The notes: generated by a model not told the origin, from the letters alone. A stretch of DNA of 64,000 nucleotides from Candidatus Dormiibacterota bacterium (GCA_036495095.1 DASXNK010000191.1:17865-81864); one strand, 5' to 3'; positions 17,860 to 25,847 are shown, counted from the stretch's first letter. Made by a program: numbers and translations.

Positions 17860-18597
17860 GTGCAGCTCATCGGCCACGCCGGCCTGGCGGGCTCCCGGCC
17901 CGGGGGCACCCACGACCGCGCCGGTCTCGACGCGGCGCTGGACCTCGACCTCGCCCGTCTGGAGGTGGACGTGGTCCGGTGCGGGGACGGCGCCGTGGTG
18001 CTGCGCCACGACCTGCTGCTGCCGTCCGGTCGCCCGCTCCCCGGCGTGACCCTCGCCGAAGCGCGCGCCGAGGCCCCGGGGCTGCTCACCCTCGACGAGG
18101 CGGTCGAGCACCTCGCCGGCCGGCTCCCCCTGCTCCTCGACATCAAGCACGACGCCGTGGTGGACGCCCTCGGCGCCTGGGCGGCGGGCCGCGCCGACTC
18201 CGACCTCCTCGCCGTCTGCACCGACGCCGCCCCGGCGCTCGGCCACCTCCGCGAGCGGGCGCCGCGGATGGCCCGCTGGCGCACCCTGCCGGTGCACGCG
18301 CCCCACCCTGACACCGCCGCTCGCCGGGTCGCCGCCTGCGCCACCCGCTCCCTGCTCCCGGGGCGGCTCGAGTGGCTCGCCGCGGAGGTGGGCGCCGCCG
18401 CCGTCACCGTCGACCGCTGGGCGGTGACCGCCGGGCTCTGCGCCGCCGCCCGCCGCCTCGGCCTGCCGCTCACCGCGTGGACGGTCAACCATCGCCGCGT
18501 CGCCGCGCGGATGCGCCGGCGGGGGGCCGACTACGTCACCACCGACCGGCCCGGGCTGCTCGGCGCCGCGCCGCGGGCCGCCCGCGGGCTGGGATGA
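17860..18597 (+). CDS. Glycerophosphodiester phosphodiesterase-like protein
   Basis: This 245-residue protein has the short TIM-barrel plan of GDPD enzymes, which split glycerophosphodiesters into glycerol-3-phosphate and an alcohol. Visible elements are 'LIGHAGLAG' at the N-terminus, the metal-binding E-x-D in 'ARLEVDVVRCGDGAVVLRHD' with its following HD, 'LPLLLDIKHD', and the late 'LTAWTVN' and 'ADYVTTDRPG' strands. The usual HRG is HAG and the PENT loop is degenerate, so activity is uncertain. GTG 17860 is the first start that gives a family-like N-terminus; no upstream Shine-Dalgarno sequence is evident. Confidence 0.75.
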   Translation: MQLIGHAGLAGSRPGGTHDRAGLDAALDLDLARLEVDVVRCGDGAVVLRHDLLLPSGRPLPGVTLAEARAEAPGLLTLDEAVEHLAGRLPLLLDIKHDAVVDALGAWAAGRADSDLLAVCTDAAPALGHLRERAPRMARWRTLPVHAPHPDTAARRVAACATRSLLPGRLEWLAAEVGAAAVTVDRWAVTAGLCAAARRLGLPLTAWTVNHRRVAARMRRRGADYVTTDRPGLLGAAPRAARGLG

Positions 18598-18638
18598 TGC
18601 GGGCAGCCACCCACCCCCCGCGATCCCGGGAGCCCGCC

Positions 18639-18977
18639 ATGTCCGTCGTGAAGATCAACGTGCTGACCGTGCCGGTCGAGATGCGCGAGACCCTGGAGAA
18701 GCGGTTCGCGGCGCGCGCCGGCGCAGTCTCGTCCGAGGACGGCTTCGAGTGGTTCGAGCTGCTCCGGCCCACCGGCGGCACCGACCAGTACATGGTCTAC
18801 ACCCGCTGGCGCAGCGAGGAGGACTTCGACCGCTGGCGCACCTCCCAGGCCTTCGACCGCGGCCATGCCCAGCACGCCAGGGGCGGTCCCGCGGCCTCGG
18901 GCTCGGAGCTGTGGAGCTTCGACGTGCTCCAGTCGGAGGGGCCCCGGGCCGCCGCCGAGGCCTCGACCGGCACCTGA
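18639..18977 (+). CDS. MhuD-like heme-degrading monooxygenase (ABM fold)
   Basis: This 112-residue ferredoxin-like ABM protein closely resembles mycobacterial MhuD, recalled from memory. Both share 'VVKIN' at the start, 'LEKRFA..A' and 'LLRP'. The residues important in MhuD are present: Asn7, Trp66 and a heme-ligand histidine (His76 here, with a one-residue shift). MhuD is a dimeric non-canonical heme oxygenase that opens heme to mycobilins while keeping carbon on the ring, releasing iron without CO. No heme-uptake genes are adjacent. A GGGAG ribosome-binding site precedes the ATG. Assignment to the IsdG/MhuD branch is good; the product class is inferred. Confidence 0.8.
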   Translation: MSVVKINVLTVPVEMRETLEKRFAARAGAVSSEDGFEWFELLRPTGGTDQYMVYTRWRSEEDFDRWRTSQAFDRGHAQHARGGPAASGSELWSFDVLQSEGPRAAAEASTGT

Positions 18978-18998
18978 CCGGGCGATCAGGACCCCGGT
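18977..18998. terminator. Stem-loop between convergent genes
   Basis: ACCGGG (18977-18982) and CCCGGT (18993-18998) form a 6-bp stem with a 10-base loop between the convergent MhuD-like gene and the small hypothetical gene. There is no T-run, so it is a weak or non-canonical terminator at best. Confidence 0.35.
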
Positions 18999-19002
18999 GC
19001 GC

Positions 19003-19269
19003 TCAGCGCGGCGCCATCACCGTCCAGAACTCGGGGAAGTAGCCGGCGATGTCCTCGAGCGCGAAGCTGCGCAGGATCGACTCCGGCGGCTCGCGCTCGA
19101 GCAGGAACTCGAACGCCCGCCGCAGGGTCAGCTCCGGCGCCTCGCCCTCCGCCGCCACCCGTCCCAGCACCTCGGGCCGGGCGGTGACGCGGTGCTCGGT
19201 GCGGCCGGCGACCCGCACCGTGTAGAGGTCGCCGCCGCCGGCGGTGACGGTGACCGCGGGGCTGCTCAT
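19003..19269 (-). CDS. Conserved small protein, function unknown
   Basis: This 88-residue protein lies downstream of the MarR-MFS pair, 25 bases after the MFS stop, so it is probably co-transcribed. It starts with a beta-rich stretch ('AVTVTAGGGDLYTVRVAG') and ends with a helical segment containing 'LLEREPPESILRSFALEDIA' and 'YFPEFWTVM'. I recall proteins with this ending as widespread hypothetical proteins in actinobacteria. ATG 19269 gives the compact form; ATG 19278 would add three residues. No catalytic motif is visible. Confidence 0.6.
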   Translation of the reverse strand: MSSPAVTVTAGGGDLYTVRVAGRTEHRVTARPEVLGRVAAEGEAPELTLRRAFEFLLEREPPESILRSFALEDIAGYFPEFWTVMAPR

Positions 19270-19294
19270 CGCCCCCATGATGCCGGAACCGGGG

Positions 19295-20590
19295 TCAGGC
19301 GATCAGCGAGGGGACCTCGCCGGCGGGCTCGGGGACGGGCCGCGAGCGCGCCCGCCGCCCCGGCGCCAGGACCCGCCGCCACACCAGGGTCCCGGCGGCG
19401 GCGGCGGCCACCGCGGTGCCGCCGGCGGCGAGCAGGGCCGGGGTGGTGCCGCGCTGGCTCAGCCAGCCGGTGAGCACGCCGCCCAGCGGGGCGGTGCCGA
19501 AGAAGACGTAGGCATAGAGGGAGAGCAGCCGGCCGCGGAGGTGGTCGGGGACGACCAGCTGCAGGGTCGCGTTGCTGTTCGAGGTGAACAGCGAGAAGGC
19601 CACCCCGATGACCGCGAGGATGATCGCGGCGGGGATCAGGCTGCGCTGCGGAGCCAGCAGCAGCTCGCCGGCGCCGAGGGTGGCGGCGCCGCCGAGCAGC
19701 ACCGGCCAGCTCGCCCGACCCCGGGTCGCCGAGAGCAGGGCGCCGGCCAGCGCCCCGGCGCCGAAGGCCGCGGAGAGGGCGCCGAACACCTCGGGCCCGG
19801 CGTGCAGGGTGTGGGAGGCGAGCACCGGCAGCAGCACGTTGAAGTTGATGCTGACGGTGGCCACCGCCAGCATGATCAGGAGCACCAACAGCACCGGGGG
19901 GGTGACCCAGGCGTAGGCGAGGCCCTCGCGGAGGCCGCGGAGCACCGACGTCCGGGTCTCCGACCGCGCCACCGGGTGCAGCTCCTCGCGGCGCATCAGC
20001 AGCAGCGCGGCGAGGACCGCGAGGTAGCTGCCGGCGTTGATCAGGAAGCAGAGCCCGACCCCGGCGCTGGCGATGATCAGGCCGCCCAGCGCCGGCCCCA
20101 TGATCCGCGAGGCGTTGAACAGGCTGGAGTTGAGCGCGATCGCGTTGGGCAGCTCGCGGCGGCCCACCATCTGCATCGTGAAGGCCTGCCGCGAGGGGGT
20201 GTCCATCACCATCACCAGGCCGCTGAGCGCGGCCACGGCGTCGACCTCCCAGACCACCGCGACGTGGGTGAGGGCGAGCACCGCCAGCAGGGTGGCGCAG
20301 AGCATCGATGCCGCCTGGGTGGCGACCAGGGTGCGGCGGTTGTCGAGGCGGTCGGAGATCACCCCGCCGAGCAGGCCGAGGACGGCGAAGGGCCCGAACT
20401 GGCACGCGGCGAGCACGCCGACGGCGCCCGCGGAGTGGGTGAGCTGGAGCACCAGCCAGGCCTGGGCGACGTTCTGCACCCAGGTGCCGGTGACCGAGAC
20501 CACCTGCCCGAAGAACCAGAGCCGGTAGTTGCGGTGGCGACGGACGCTGGCGAAGGTGCCACCTCGGCCGCGATGCACCACCGCGCTCAT
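19295..20590 (-). CDS. MFS exporter (EntS/Tet_V-like)
   Basis: This 431-residue transporter has 12 predicted membrane helices, of the major facilitator type that includes enterobactin and drug exporters. Motif A appears as 'GGVISDRLDNRRTLV', and 'MDTPSRQAFTMQMVG' is typical of this subfamily, which usually exports siderophores, antibiotics or other small molecules. The ATG overlaps the stop of the MarR gene (ATGA), so the two form a regulator-exporter operon. That arrangement argues for induction by a small-molecule substrate that relieves MarR repression. Confidence 0.88.
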   Translation of the reverse strand: MSAVVHRGRGGTFASVRRHRNYRLWFFGQVVSVTGTWVQNVAQAWLVLQLTHSAGAVGVLAACQFGPFAVLGLLGGVISDRLDNRRTLVATQAASMLCATLLAVLALTHVAVVWEVDAVAALSGLVMVMDTPSRQAFTMQMVGRRELPNAIALNSSLFNASRIMGPALGGLIIASAGVGLCFLINAGSYLAVLAALLLMRREELHPVARSETRTSVLRGLREGLAYAWVTPPVLLVLLIMLAVATVSINFNVLLPVLASHTLHAGPEVFGALSAAFGAGALAGALLSATRGRASWPVLLGGAATLGAGELLLAPQRSLIPAAIILAVIGVAFSLFTSNSNATLQLVVPDHLRGRLLSLYAYVFFGTAPLGGVLTGWLSQRGTTPALLAAGGTAVAAAAAGTLVWRRVLAPGRRARSRPVPEPAGEVPSLIA

Positions 20591-21102
20591 CTCGCCACCG
20601 CGGCGGCGTCCCCGCCCCGTGAGCGCGCCGGCCCCGGCGCCTCGAGCAGCAGGCTCAGCGGCTCGACGGCCTCGGCGACGGCGCGGAGCTGCTCGTCGCT
20701 CAGGGCGCGCAGCCGGGTGGCGAGCCAGGCGGTGCGCAGCGAGCGGGCGGCGAGCAGCACCTCCGTCCCCTCGTCGGTGACGCGGAGGCCGACCCGCCTG
20801 CGGTCCGGCACCTCGCCTCGGGTGCGGGTCACCAGCCCGGCGGCCTCGAGCCGGTCGATGTGGGCGCAGATCGTCGGCGCCGAGGTGCGCTCCAGGGCGG
20901 CGAGGTCGCTGATGCCGATGCCGGGCCGGTCGCGGACGGCGCCGAGCAGCGAGAGCTGGCCCGGGGTCACCCCCAGGGAGTCGATCTCCCGGCGCATGTG
21001 CCGGGAGATGTGGAGCAGCACCGGCCGCAGCCGGTTGGCCACCGCCAGGGGGTCGAGGGCGGCGGCGTCGGAGGTCGGGGAGGGGGGGACGGGCTCGGAC
21101 AT
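20587..21102 (-). CDS. MarR-family transcriptional regulator
   Basis: This 171-residue winged-helix dimeric repressor has the MarR fold between about residues 20 and 145. 'GVTPGQLSLLGAVRDRPGIG' is the first part of the DNA-binding domain, 'TSAPTICAHIDRLEAAGLV' the recognition helix and 'RGEVPDRRRVGLRVTDEG' the wing. It is the first gene of an operon with an MFS exporter and probably a small hypothetical protein. Its start codon is overlapped by a near-perfect 23-bp palindrome that also contains a TATAGT -10, so tight autoregulation is likely. The inducing ligand is unknown. Confidence 0.9.
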   Translation of the reverse strand: MSEPVPPSPTSDAAALDPLAVANRLRPVLLHISRHMRREIDSLGVTPGQLSLLGAVRDRPGIGISDLAALERTSAPTICAHIDRLEAAGLVTRTRGEVPDRRRVGLRVTDEGTEVLLAARSLRTAWLATRLRALSDEQLRAVAEAVEPLSLLLEAPGPARSRGGDAAAVAR

Positions 21103-21124
21103 ATGGTTCGCTCGTCGAACTATA
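21102..21124. promoter_or_regulatory. MarR operator palindrome overlapping the promoter and start codon
   Basis: The arms TATGGTTCG (21102-21110) and CGAACTATA (21116-21124) are inverted repeats with 8 of 9 positions matching and a 5-base spacer. On the minus strand the right arm supplies TATAGT as a -10, and the left arm ends inside the start codon. A bound MarR dimer would block both RNA polymerase and the start. The GTTC...GAAC order is opposite to a LexA box. Confidence 0.65.
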
Positions 21125-21191
21125 CATCATCCGGACGCGACATCGCACCATCCGCGTGGATCCGTGCCGGGGGGACGTCCTGCCGGGCGCC

Positions 21192-21821
21192 TCAGCAGAG
21201 GGGCGGGGAGGAGGCGTAGATCGAGCTGTTCGGGCCCCCGTTGTGGCACCGGATGTCGTCGGCGAACCAGCCGTCGCCGGTGCGCAGCACGAGGACGTCG
21301 AACTGGATGGGGGTGCCGTTGACGCTGAGGTCGACCTCGACGGTGTAGCTGTCGATGGCGGGGAGCACGGTGGGTGCCTTGATGTTCACGCCCTGCCACT
21401 GGGACTGGCACCGGCACAGCTGCTCGACCCCGCGGATCGGGTGCCGGTTGAGCTGGGCGGCGAGCCGCGAGGTCACCGGGCAGGCGCCGTAGCCGGAGGA
21501 CCCCATGCTCGGGCAGTTGGCGAAGCCCGACGACGGGTAGAGGTCGGCGGCCACGGTGGCATCGCCGCGCGGGTCGTCGGGCGGCACCCGGGTCACCCCG
21601 CCCTCGGCGGGAGTGGAGGTGGCCGCCGGCGTCGACGGGACCGGCGTGGGGGTGGGCTGCGGGGTCGGCGACGGCGACGCCGAGGGGGTCGGGGTCGGCG
21701 GCGCGGTGGTGTCGGGCAGGGGCGGGGCGGTGGCCCGTGCGACCCCGCCGGACGACCCGCACGCGGAGACCAGCAGCGCGGTGAGGGCGGCGGCGAGAAG
21801 GGGGCGGCGGCGACGCGTCAC
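21192..21821 (-). CDS. Lipoprotein with Pro/Thr-rich linker
   Basis: This 209-residue exported lipoprotein has the lipobox VSAC (Cys about residue 21). A long Pro/Thr/Ser linker (about 32-72) would hold the C-terminal domain away from the membrane. That domain (about 95-209) contains six cysteines, 'LNRHPIRGVEQLCRCQSQW', and an ending 'DGWFADDIRCHNGG' that suggests a small disulfide-stabilised fold. I do not recognise a family. The GTG start follows TATACC by 6 bases, consistent with a leaderless mRNA. It lies between the MarR operon and the peroxiredoxin, divergent from both. Confidence 0.65.
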   Translation of the reverse strand: MTRRRRPLLAAALTALLVSACGSSGGVARATAPPLPDTTAPPTPTPSASPSPTPQPTPTPVPSTPAATSTPAEGGVTRVPPDDPRGDATVAADLYPSSGFANCPSMGSSGYGACPVTSRLAAQLNRHPIRGVEQLCRCQSQWQGVNIKAPTVLPAIDSYTVEVDLSVNGTPIQFDVLVLRTGDGWFADDIRCHNGGPNSSIYASSPPLC

Positions 21822-21827
21822 CGGGCG

Positions 21828-21833
21828 GGTATA
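21828..21833 (-). promoter_or_regulatory. -10-like element TATACC, leaderless start
   Basis: On the minus strand TATACC ends 6 bases before GTG 21821. Confidence 0.4.
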
Positions 21834-21889
21834 GCAGGTCGGCCGCAGGCCGTGAGAACGGGGGAGGGCGGCGGCGCGCGCTCCTGGGC

Positions 21890-21895
21890 TATCGT
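21890..21895 (+). promoter_or_regulatory. -10-like element TATCGT for the peroxiredoxin
   Basis: TATCGT lies 39 bases before ATG 21935. The leader contains a good Shine-Dalgarno sequence (GGAGG), so this is a conventional leadered promoter candidate. Confidence 0.4.
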
Positions 21896-21934
21896 CGTGC
21901 CCCGATTCCGGATCAACCAGCGCGGAGGATCGAC

Positions 21935-22396
21935 ATGGCCGTCGAGGTGGGTTCCGAGGCCCCCGACTTCACCCTCAAGGACGAGAACGGCAAGGACGTC
22001 ACCCTCTCCGATCTTCGCGGTCGCAACGTGGTGCTGATGTTCTACCCGCTGGCCTTCAGCGGCGTCTGCACCAAGGAGCTGCACGACATCAGCGCCGCCG
22101 CCGACAAGTACGAGGCGGCCAACGCCGAGGTGCTCGCGGTCTCGGTCGACAGCCACTACACCCTCGCCGCCTTCAAGCGCGACGAGGACCTGAAGGCGCA
22201 CCTGCTCGCCGACTTCCACCCCAAGGGCGCGGTGGCGCAGCAGTACGGCACCTACATGGACGGCATCGGCATCGCCGGCCGCGCCACCTACGTGATCGAC
22301 AAGGACGGCAGGGTGGTCCACAAGGTGACCAGCGAGGTGATGAACCCCCGCGACCAGGAGGAGTACCTCACCGCGCTGGCGGCCTGTCCGGTCTAG
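21935..22396 (+). CDS. AhpE-like peroxiredoxin
   Basis: This 153-residue thioredoxin-fold peroxidase reduces hydrogen peroxide and organic or peroxynitrite-type peroxides. The peroxidatic cysteine is Cys45 in 'FYPLAFSGVCTKELHDI', with the P-x-x-x-[TS]-x-x-C layout. 'EAPDFTLKDENGKDVTLSDL' is the typical N-terminal strand. Similarity to mycobacterial AhpE is evident, as in 'DFHPKGAVAQQYG'. AhpE is a one-Cys enzyme, but a second cysteine is present near the C-terminus (Cys151), so an intramolecular or intersubunit disulfide is possible. GGAGG precedes the ATG. Confidence 0.9.
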   Translation: MAVEVGSEAPDFTLKDENGKDVTLSDLRGRNVVLMFYPLAFSGVCTKELHDISAAADKYEAANAEVLAVSVDSHYTLAAFKRDEDLKAHLLADFHPKGAVAQQYGTYMDGIGIAGRATYVIDKDGRVVHKVTSEVMNPRDQEEYLTALAACPV

Positions 22397-22478
22397 GGCC
22401 TCGGCACCTCGGGAACCTGCGGGCGCGGCGGCGCGTCCTCTTCTCCGAGCTCCCACGCCGGGGGCAGGAGGAGATGAC

Positions 22479-23531
22479 ATGCACCGGAAGCTTCTGGCGG
22501 CCGCCGCGCTCGCGGGCGGGCTCGCCGTGCTGGGCACCGTTCCCGCCGCCGCGTGCGGGGGGCTGGTCGCCCCCAACGGGGCGGTCCGGCTCGCCCGGGC
22601 AACCACCTTCGTCGCCTGGCAGGGCGGCGTCGAGCACTACATGACCAGCTTCGGCTACCAGGGCGACGTCCCCGGCCTGGGCTGGATCGTCCCCCTGCCC
22701 GCGGTGCCCGACAGGGTGGAGAAGGGCGGCGGCTGGACCCTGCAGCGGCTCGAGCGCGAGACCCACCCGCAGGTGGCGGAGGCATTCGCCGCCCGCGGCG
22801 CCGCGCCCGGCGCCGCGCCGGCGCAGGTGCTGCAGCAGGTGCAGATCGACGCCCTGGACATCACCGTGCTCAAGGGCAGCGGCCAGGCGGTGGTCGACTG
22901 GTGCAGGCAGAACGGCTTCACCCTTCCGGACGAGACCCGCGCCCACCTGCTCGCCTACGCGGTCACCAGCCCGATCTTCATGGCCGCCAAGTACGACATC
23001 GCCGCGGCGCGCCAGCGCGGCCAGTTCAGCGGCGACGGCACCCCGGTGCTGATCACCATGCACACCCCGCACCTCTGGGTGCCGCTCGAGGTGCTCGCCA
23101 ACGCCCTCGACCCCGTCGTCGCCGACCTCTACCTGCTCACCGCCACCCAACCGGTGGCGCCGGAGACGCTGGCTCCCGGCTTCGTCCTCGTCTCCCAGCA
23201 GCGGATGAGCAGCTCGCTGCAGCGCGACCTGAGCACCGACCGCAACATGTCCTGGGTGCCCCAGCAGGGCTGGCTCAGCTACCTCACCCTCAACGCTCCC
23301 AGCCCCCAGGTCACCTACGACATGAGCGTGACCCCGGACGGCGGGGTGCGGCTGGCCTCGATGGGCGTCGGCCCGGTGGCGGGGGCGAGGCTCCCGGCGC
23401 TGGCGCCGGTCCCGGCCCCGGCCCCGCGCTGGCGGACGCCGCTGATCGCGGGCGGCGTCCTCCTCGGCGGCCTGGTGCTCGCCGCGGTGATCTCCCTCGC
23501 CGGCATGCGGCTGCGGCGCCGGGGAGCCTGA
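22479..23531 (+). CDS. Membrane-anchored DUF2330 protein
   Basis: This 350-residue protein has a signal peptide (about residues 1-25, ending near 'PAAACGG') and a C-terminal membrane helix (about 321-343) followed by a basic tail. The body matches the DUF2330 pattern: an N-terminal 'CGGLVAPNG', 'TTFVAWQGGVEHYM', 'GLGWIVPLPAVPDRVEKGG', and long beta-rich regions. The family is found in actinobacteria and relatives with no known activity. A strong GGAGGAG ribosome-binding site is present. It converges with the S9 peptidase, a perfect stem-loop lying between them. Confidence 0.75.
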   Translation: MHRKLLAAAALAGGLAVLGTVPAAACGGLVAPNGAVRLARATTFVAWQGGVEHYMTSFGYQGDVPGLGWIVPLPAVPDRVEKGGGWTLQRLERETHPQVAEAFAARGAAPGAAPAQVLQQVQIDALDITVLKGSGQAVVDWCRQNGFTLPDETRAHLLAYAVTSPIFMAAKYDIAAARQRGQFSGDGTPVLITMHTPHLWVPLEVLANALDPVVADLYLLTATQPVAPETLAPGFVLVSQQRMSSSLQRDLSTDRNMSWVPQQGWLSYLTLNAPSPQVTYDMSVTPDGGVRLASMGVGPVAGARLPALAPVPAPAPRWRTPLIAGGVLLGGLVLAAVISLAGMRLRRRGA

Positions 23532-23545
23532 TCCCGGTCCTGGTC

Positions 23546-23563
23546 GGGGGGCTACGGCCCCCC
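23546..23563. terminator. Bidirectional stem-loop terminator
   Basis: GGGGGGC (23546-23552) and GCCCCCC (23557-23563) form a perfect 7-bp stem with a TACG tetraloop between the convergent DUF2330 and S9 peptidase genes, overlapping the peptidase stop codon. There is no T-run in either direction. Confidence 0.6.
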
Positions 23564-25492
23564 GGGCAGGTTCTCGATCTCCACCGGCTCCAGGGCCTCG
23601 GCGAGGGGGAAGCCCAGCACCCGCGAATAGAAGTACAGCTCGCCGTCGAGTGAGCGGCGGATGTTGGCGGCGATGCGGAAGCCGTGCTGCTCGCCCGGGA
23701 ACGGGACATAGGCGCAGGGGATGCCCTTGCGCTTCAGCGCGTCGAACATCAGCTCGGCCTGGTTGGGTGGGACGATCCTGTCCTCCAGCCCCTGGAAGAG
23801 GATCACCGGGCAGCTGAGCCGGTCGGTGTGGTTGATCGGCGAGCGCTCGCGGTAGAGGGCCGCCGCCTCGGGGAGGGGCCCGATGAGGCGGTCGAGGTAG
23901 CGCGACTCGAACTTGTGGGTGTCGCCGACGAACACCTCGAGGTCGCCGATGCCGAAGTGGCTCGCGCCCGCCGAGAAGGTGTCGCGGAAGGTGAGCGCGC
24001 AGAGGGTGGTGTAGCCGCCGGCGCTGCCGCCGGAGATCATCAGCCGGTCGGGATCGGCGTCGCCGCGCTCGACCAGGAAGCGCGCGCCGTTGGCGCAGTC
24101 GTCGACGTCGACCACCCCCCAGGTGCCGTAGAGGCGCTCGCGGTACTCGCGGCCGTAGCCGGTGCTGCCCCCGTAGTTGACGTCGAGCACGGCGATGCCC
24201 CGGCTGGTCCAGTACTGGATGGGCAGCCGGAGCAGGGTGGTGGCCGCCGCGGTGGGGCCGCCATGGGTCTCGACCAGCAGCGGCGGCCGCTCGTCGTCGG
24301 GCCCGCGCCACTCCTGGTTCCGGGGCGGGTAGTAGAGCGCGTGGGCGGTGCGGCCGCCCTCGGTGGGGAACTCCACCGCCTCCGGCTGGGACAGGTATCC
24401 CTGGTCGACCTCCACGCCGCTGCTGCGGCGCAGCACCTCGGTGGCCCCGCTCTCGACGTCGACGTGCACCAGCGCGGCCGCGAGCACCGGCGACCCGCCG
24501 GCGAACACCACCCCGCCCTCGTGGGCGCGCAGCCAGGGGCTGATCTCGGTGAACTGGGTCTCGACCTCGCACAGCCCGGTCTCGGGGTGGAGCTCGTAGA
24601 GCCGCCACTCGCCCCGCTGGGTCGCGGTGCAGACGATGCGCTCCTCGGCGAGGAAGGTGTAGGTGGTCCAGCCCAGCATCCAGGCGGGGCGGGCGAACTC
24701 CATCTCCGCCGGCGCCAGCGCCTCGAGCTCACCGCCGCGCCAGCGGTAGAGGTTCCACCAGCCGGTGCGGTCGGAGACGAGGTGGAGCACGCCGCCGGGC
24801 GACCACGCCGGCACCGTCACCGACTCGCGGGGGCCGCCGGCGACCCGCACCCGCTCGCCCGGGCGGCCGGCGGCGTCGAGGTCGGCCACCCACAGCTCGG
24901 TGCCGTCCCAGGGGAGGTCGGGATGGTTCCAGGTCAGCCAGCAGAGCCGGCCGCCGTCGGGGCTGACCCGGGGCGCGGCGCAGAAGTCCGAGCCCGAGGC
25001 CAGCACCTCCGGCGGCCCGCCCTCGAGGGGCACCGCGGCGATGCTGTTCACCGCCTCGGAGCCGCCGCCGGTGTGGTCCTCGAGCACGCAGAGCAGCCGC
25101 GAGCGGGCTCGGTCGAGGCAGAGGTCGGCGTAGCGGAGGTCGCACTCGGGGGTGAGGGCGACGGGGTCGCCACCGGCGTCGCAGCGGTACAGCCGCTGGT
25201 CGGCGAAGTTGGTGAAGTAGAGGGTGTCGCCGTCGACCGCGAAGCAGCTGCCCCCATACTCGTGCACCCGGGTGCGGGCGTTCCAGCCGGGCCCGAAGGC
25301 GTCGGTGACGCCCCCGTCGGCGCGGCGGCGCATCACCACCACCCGTCCCTGCTCGGCGGGGCGCGCCTCCGCCCACCAGACGTCGCCGCCCTCGACCTCG
25401 ATCTGGCCGATGCCGACGGTGTCGGAGACGATCAGCGCGGAGGTGATCGGCGACGGCCACGAGCCGTGGGGCGCGGTGCGGAGCTCGGTCAT
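23552..25492 (-). CDS. S9-family prolyl oligopeptidase-like peptidase
   Basis: This 646-residue two-domain serine hydrolase has an N-terminal seven-bladed propeller (about residues 1-380) and a C-terminal alpha/beta-hydrolase domain. The catalytic serine is Ser490 in 'MISGGSAGGYTTLCAL'. The acid is in 'LEDRIVPPNQAE' and the histidine in 'PGEQHGFRI'. The propeller limits access to small peptides, so the likely role is cytosolic cleavage of oligopeptides, as in the dipeptidyl/acylaminoacyl-peptidase branch; no signal peptide is seen. ATG 25492 follows TAGGCT by 10 bases, and the N-terminus 'MTELRTAPHGSWPSPIT' fits the family. Confidence 0.9.
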   Translation of the reverse strand: MTELRTAPHGSWPSPITSALIVSDTVGIGQIEVEGGDVWWAEARPAEQGRVVVMRRRADGGVTDAFGPGWNARTRVHEYGGSCFAVDGDTLYFTNFADQRLYRCDAGGDPVALTPECDLRYADLCLDRARSRLLCVLEDHTGGGSEAVNSIAAVPLEGGPPEVLASGSDFCAAPRVSPDGGRLCWLTWNHPDLPWDGTELWVADLDAAGRPGERVRVAGGPRESVTVPAWSPGGVLHLVSDRTGWWNLYRWRGGELEALAPAEMEFARPAWMLGWTTYTFLAEERIVCTATQRGEWRLYELHPETGLCEVETQFTEISPWLRAHEGGVVFAGGSPVLAAALVHVDVESGATEVLRRSSGVEVDQGYLSQPEAVEFPTEGGRTAHALYYPPRNQEWRGPDDERPPLLVETHGGPTAAATTLLRLPIQYWTSRGIAVLDVNYGGSTGYGREYRERLYGTWGVVDVDDCANGARFLVERGDADPDRLMISGGSAGGYTTLCALTFRDTFSAGASHFGIGDLEVFVGDTHKFESRYLDRLIGPLPEAAALYRERSPINHTDRLSCPVILFQGLEDRIVPPNQAELMFDALKRKGIPCAYVPFPGEQHGFRIAANIRRSLDGELYFYSRVLGFPLAEALEPVEIENLPGGP

Positions 25493-25502
25493 GGGGCGGG
25501 CC

Positions 25503-25508
25503 AGCCTA
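25503..25508 (-). promoter_or_regulatory. -10-like element TAGGCT, leaderless start
   Basis: On the minus strand TAGGCT ends 10 bases before ATG 25492; no Shine-Dalgarno sequence lies between. Confidence 0.35.
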
Positions 25509-25512
25509 GCAG

Positions 25513-25722
25513 CTACCGCCGCCCACGCCGCCGCCCACGCCCGGAACCCCCGGTGCGACCCGGTCCTGCCCGCAGCAGCGTCCAGCGTCTCCAATCGTGC
25601 GCCACCACCCCGGGGAGGACGACCTCCAGGGTGACCAGCTCGGGAAGCTCGACGTCGCGGAGCACCAGGACCAGTTCGATCTCCTCGAAGACCGGTTCGT
25701 CGCCCTCGGTCTGCTGCGCCAT
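25513..25722 (-). CDS. Small acidic-to-basic protein, unknown
   Basis: This 69-residue open frame has a strong ribosome-binding site (GGGAGGT, 8 bases before the ATG). It is acidic and beta-prone at first ('EPVFEEIELVLVLRDVELPE') and ends in an Arg/Gly tail. A plausible minus-strand promoter (TTGTAA, 18-base spacer, TACACT) lies about 90 bases upstream, so it is probably a real gene although no family is recognised. It ends 20 bases upstream of the S9 peptidase start on the same strand; the peptidase has its own -10-like element in between. Confidence 0.5.
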   Translation of the reverse strand: MAQQTEGDEPVFEEIELVLVLRDVELPELVTLEVVLPGVVAHDWRRWTLLRAGPGRTGGSGRGRRRGRR

Positions 25723-25813
25723 CGACGCACACCTCCCACGCGGCGGTCGCACCGGAGGAGGGCCTGAGCGCTGGTTGGCCGGCCGGCCGCCGGAGCGGGG
25801 TCGCCAGACGGTA

Positions 25814-25830
25814 AGTGTATGATGAGTACA
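25814..25830 (+). repeat. Copy 1 of a 17-base element shared with 26421-26437
   Basis: This copy matches the one at 26421-26437 at 13 of 17 positions (consensus AGTNTATGATNNGTANA). The two flank the ribbon-helix-helix gene and its convergent partner, so they could be a common binding site. Both lie in AT-rich islands. Confidence 0.45.
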
Positions 25831-25843
25831 CCGGACGTTACAA
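25814..25843 (-). promoter_or_regulatory. Promoter for the small acidic protein
   Basis: On the minus strand TTGTAA (25838-25843) and TACACT (25814-25819) are separated by 18 bases. An inverted repeat GTGTA/TACAC (25815-25819, 25827-25831) overlaps it. Confidence 0.4.
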
Positions 25844-25847
25844 GTAC

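Noticed and set aside
25814..25823. TATGAT at 25818 as a plus-strand promoter -10
   Set aside because: No -35-like sequence lies 16-18 bases upstream, whereas TTGCTT-18-TATATT just downstream is a much better promoter.
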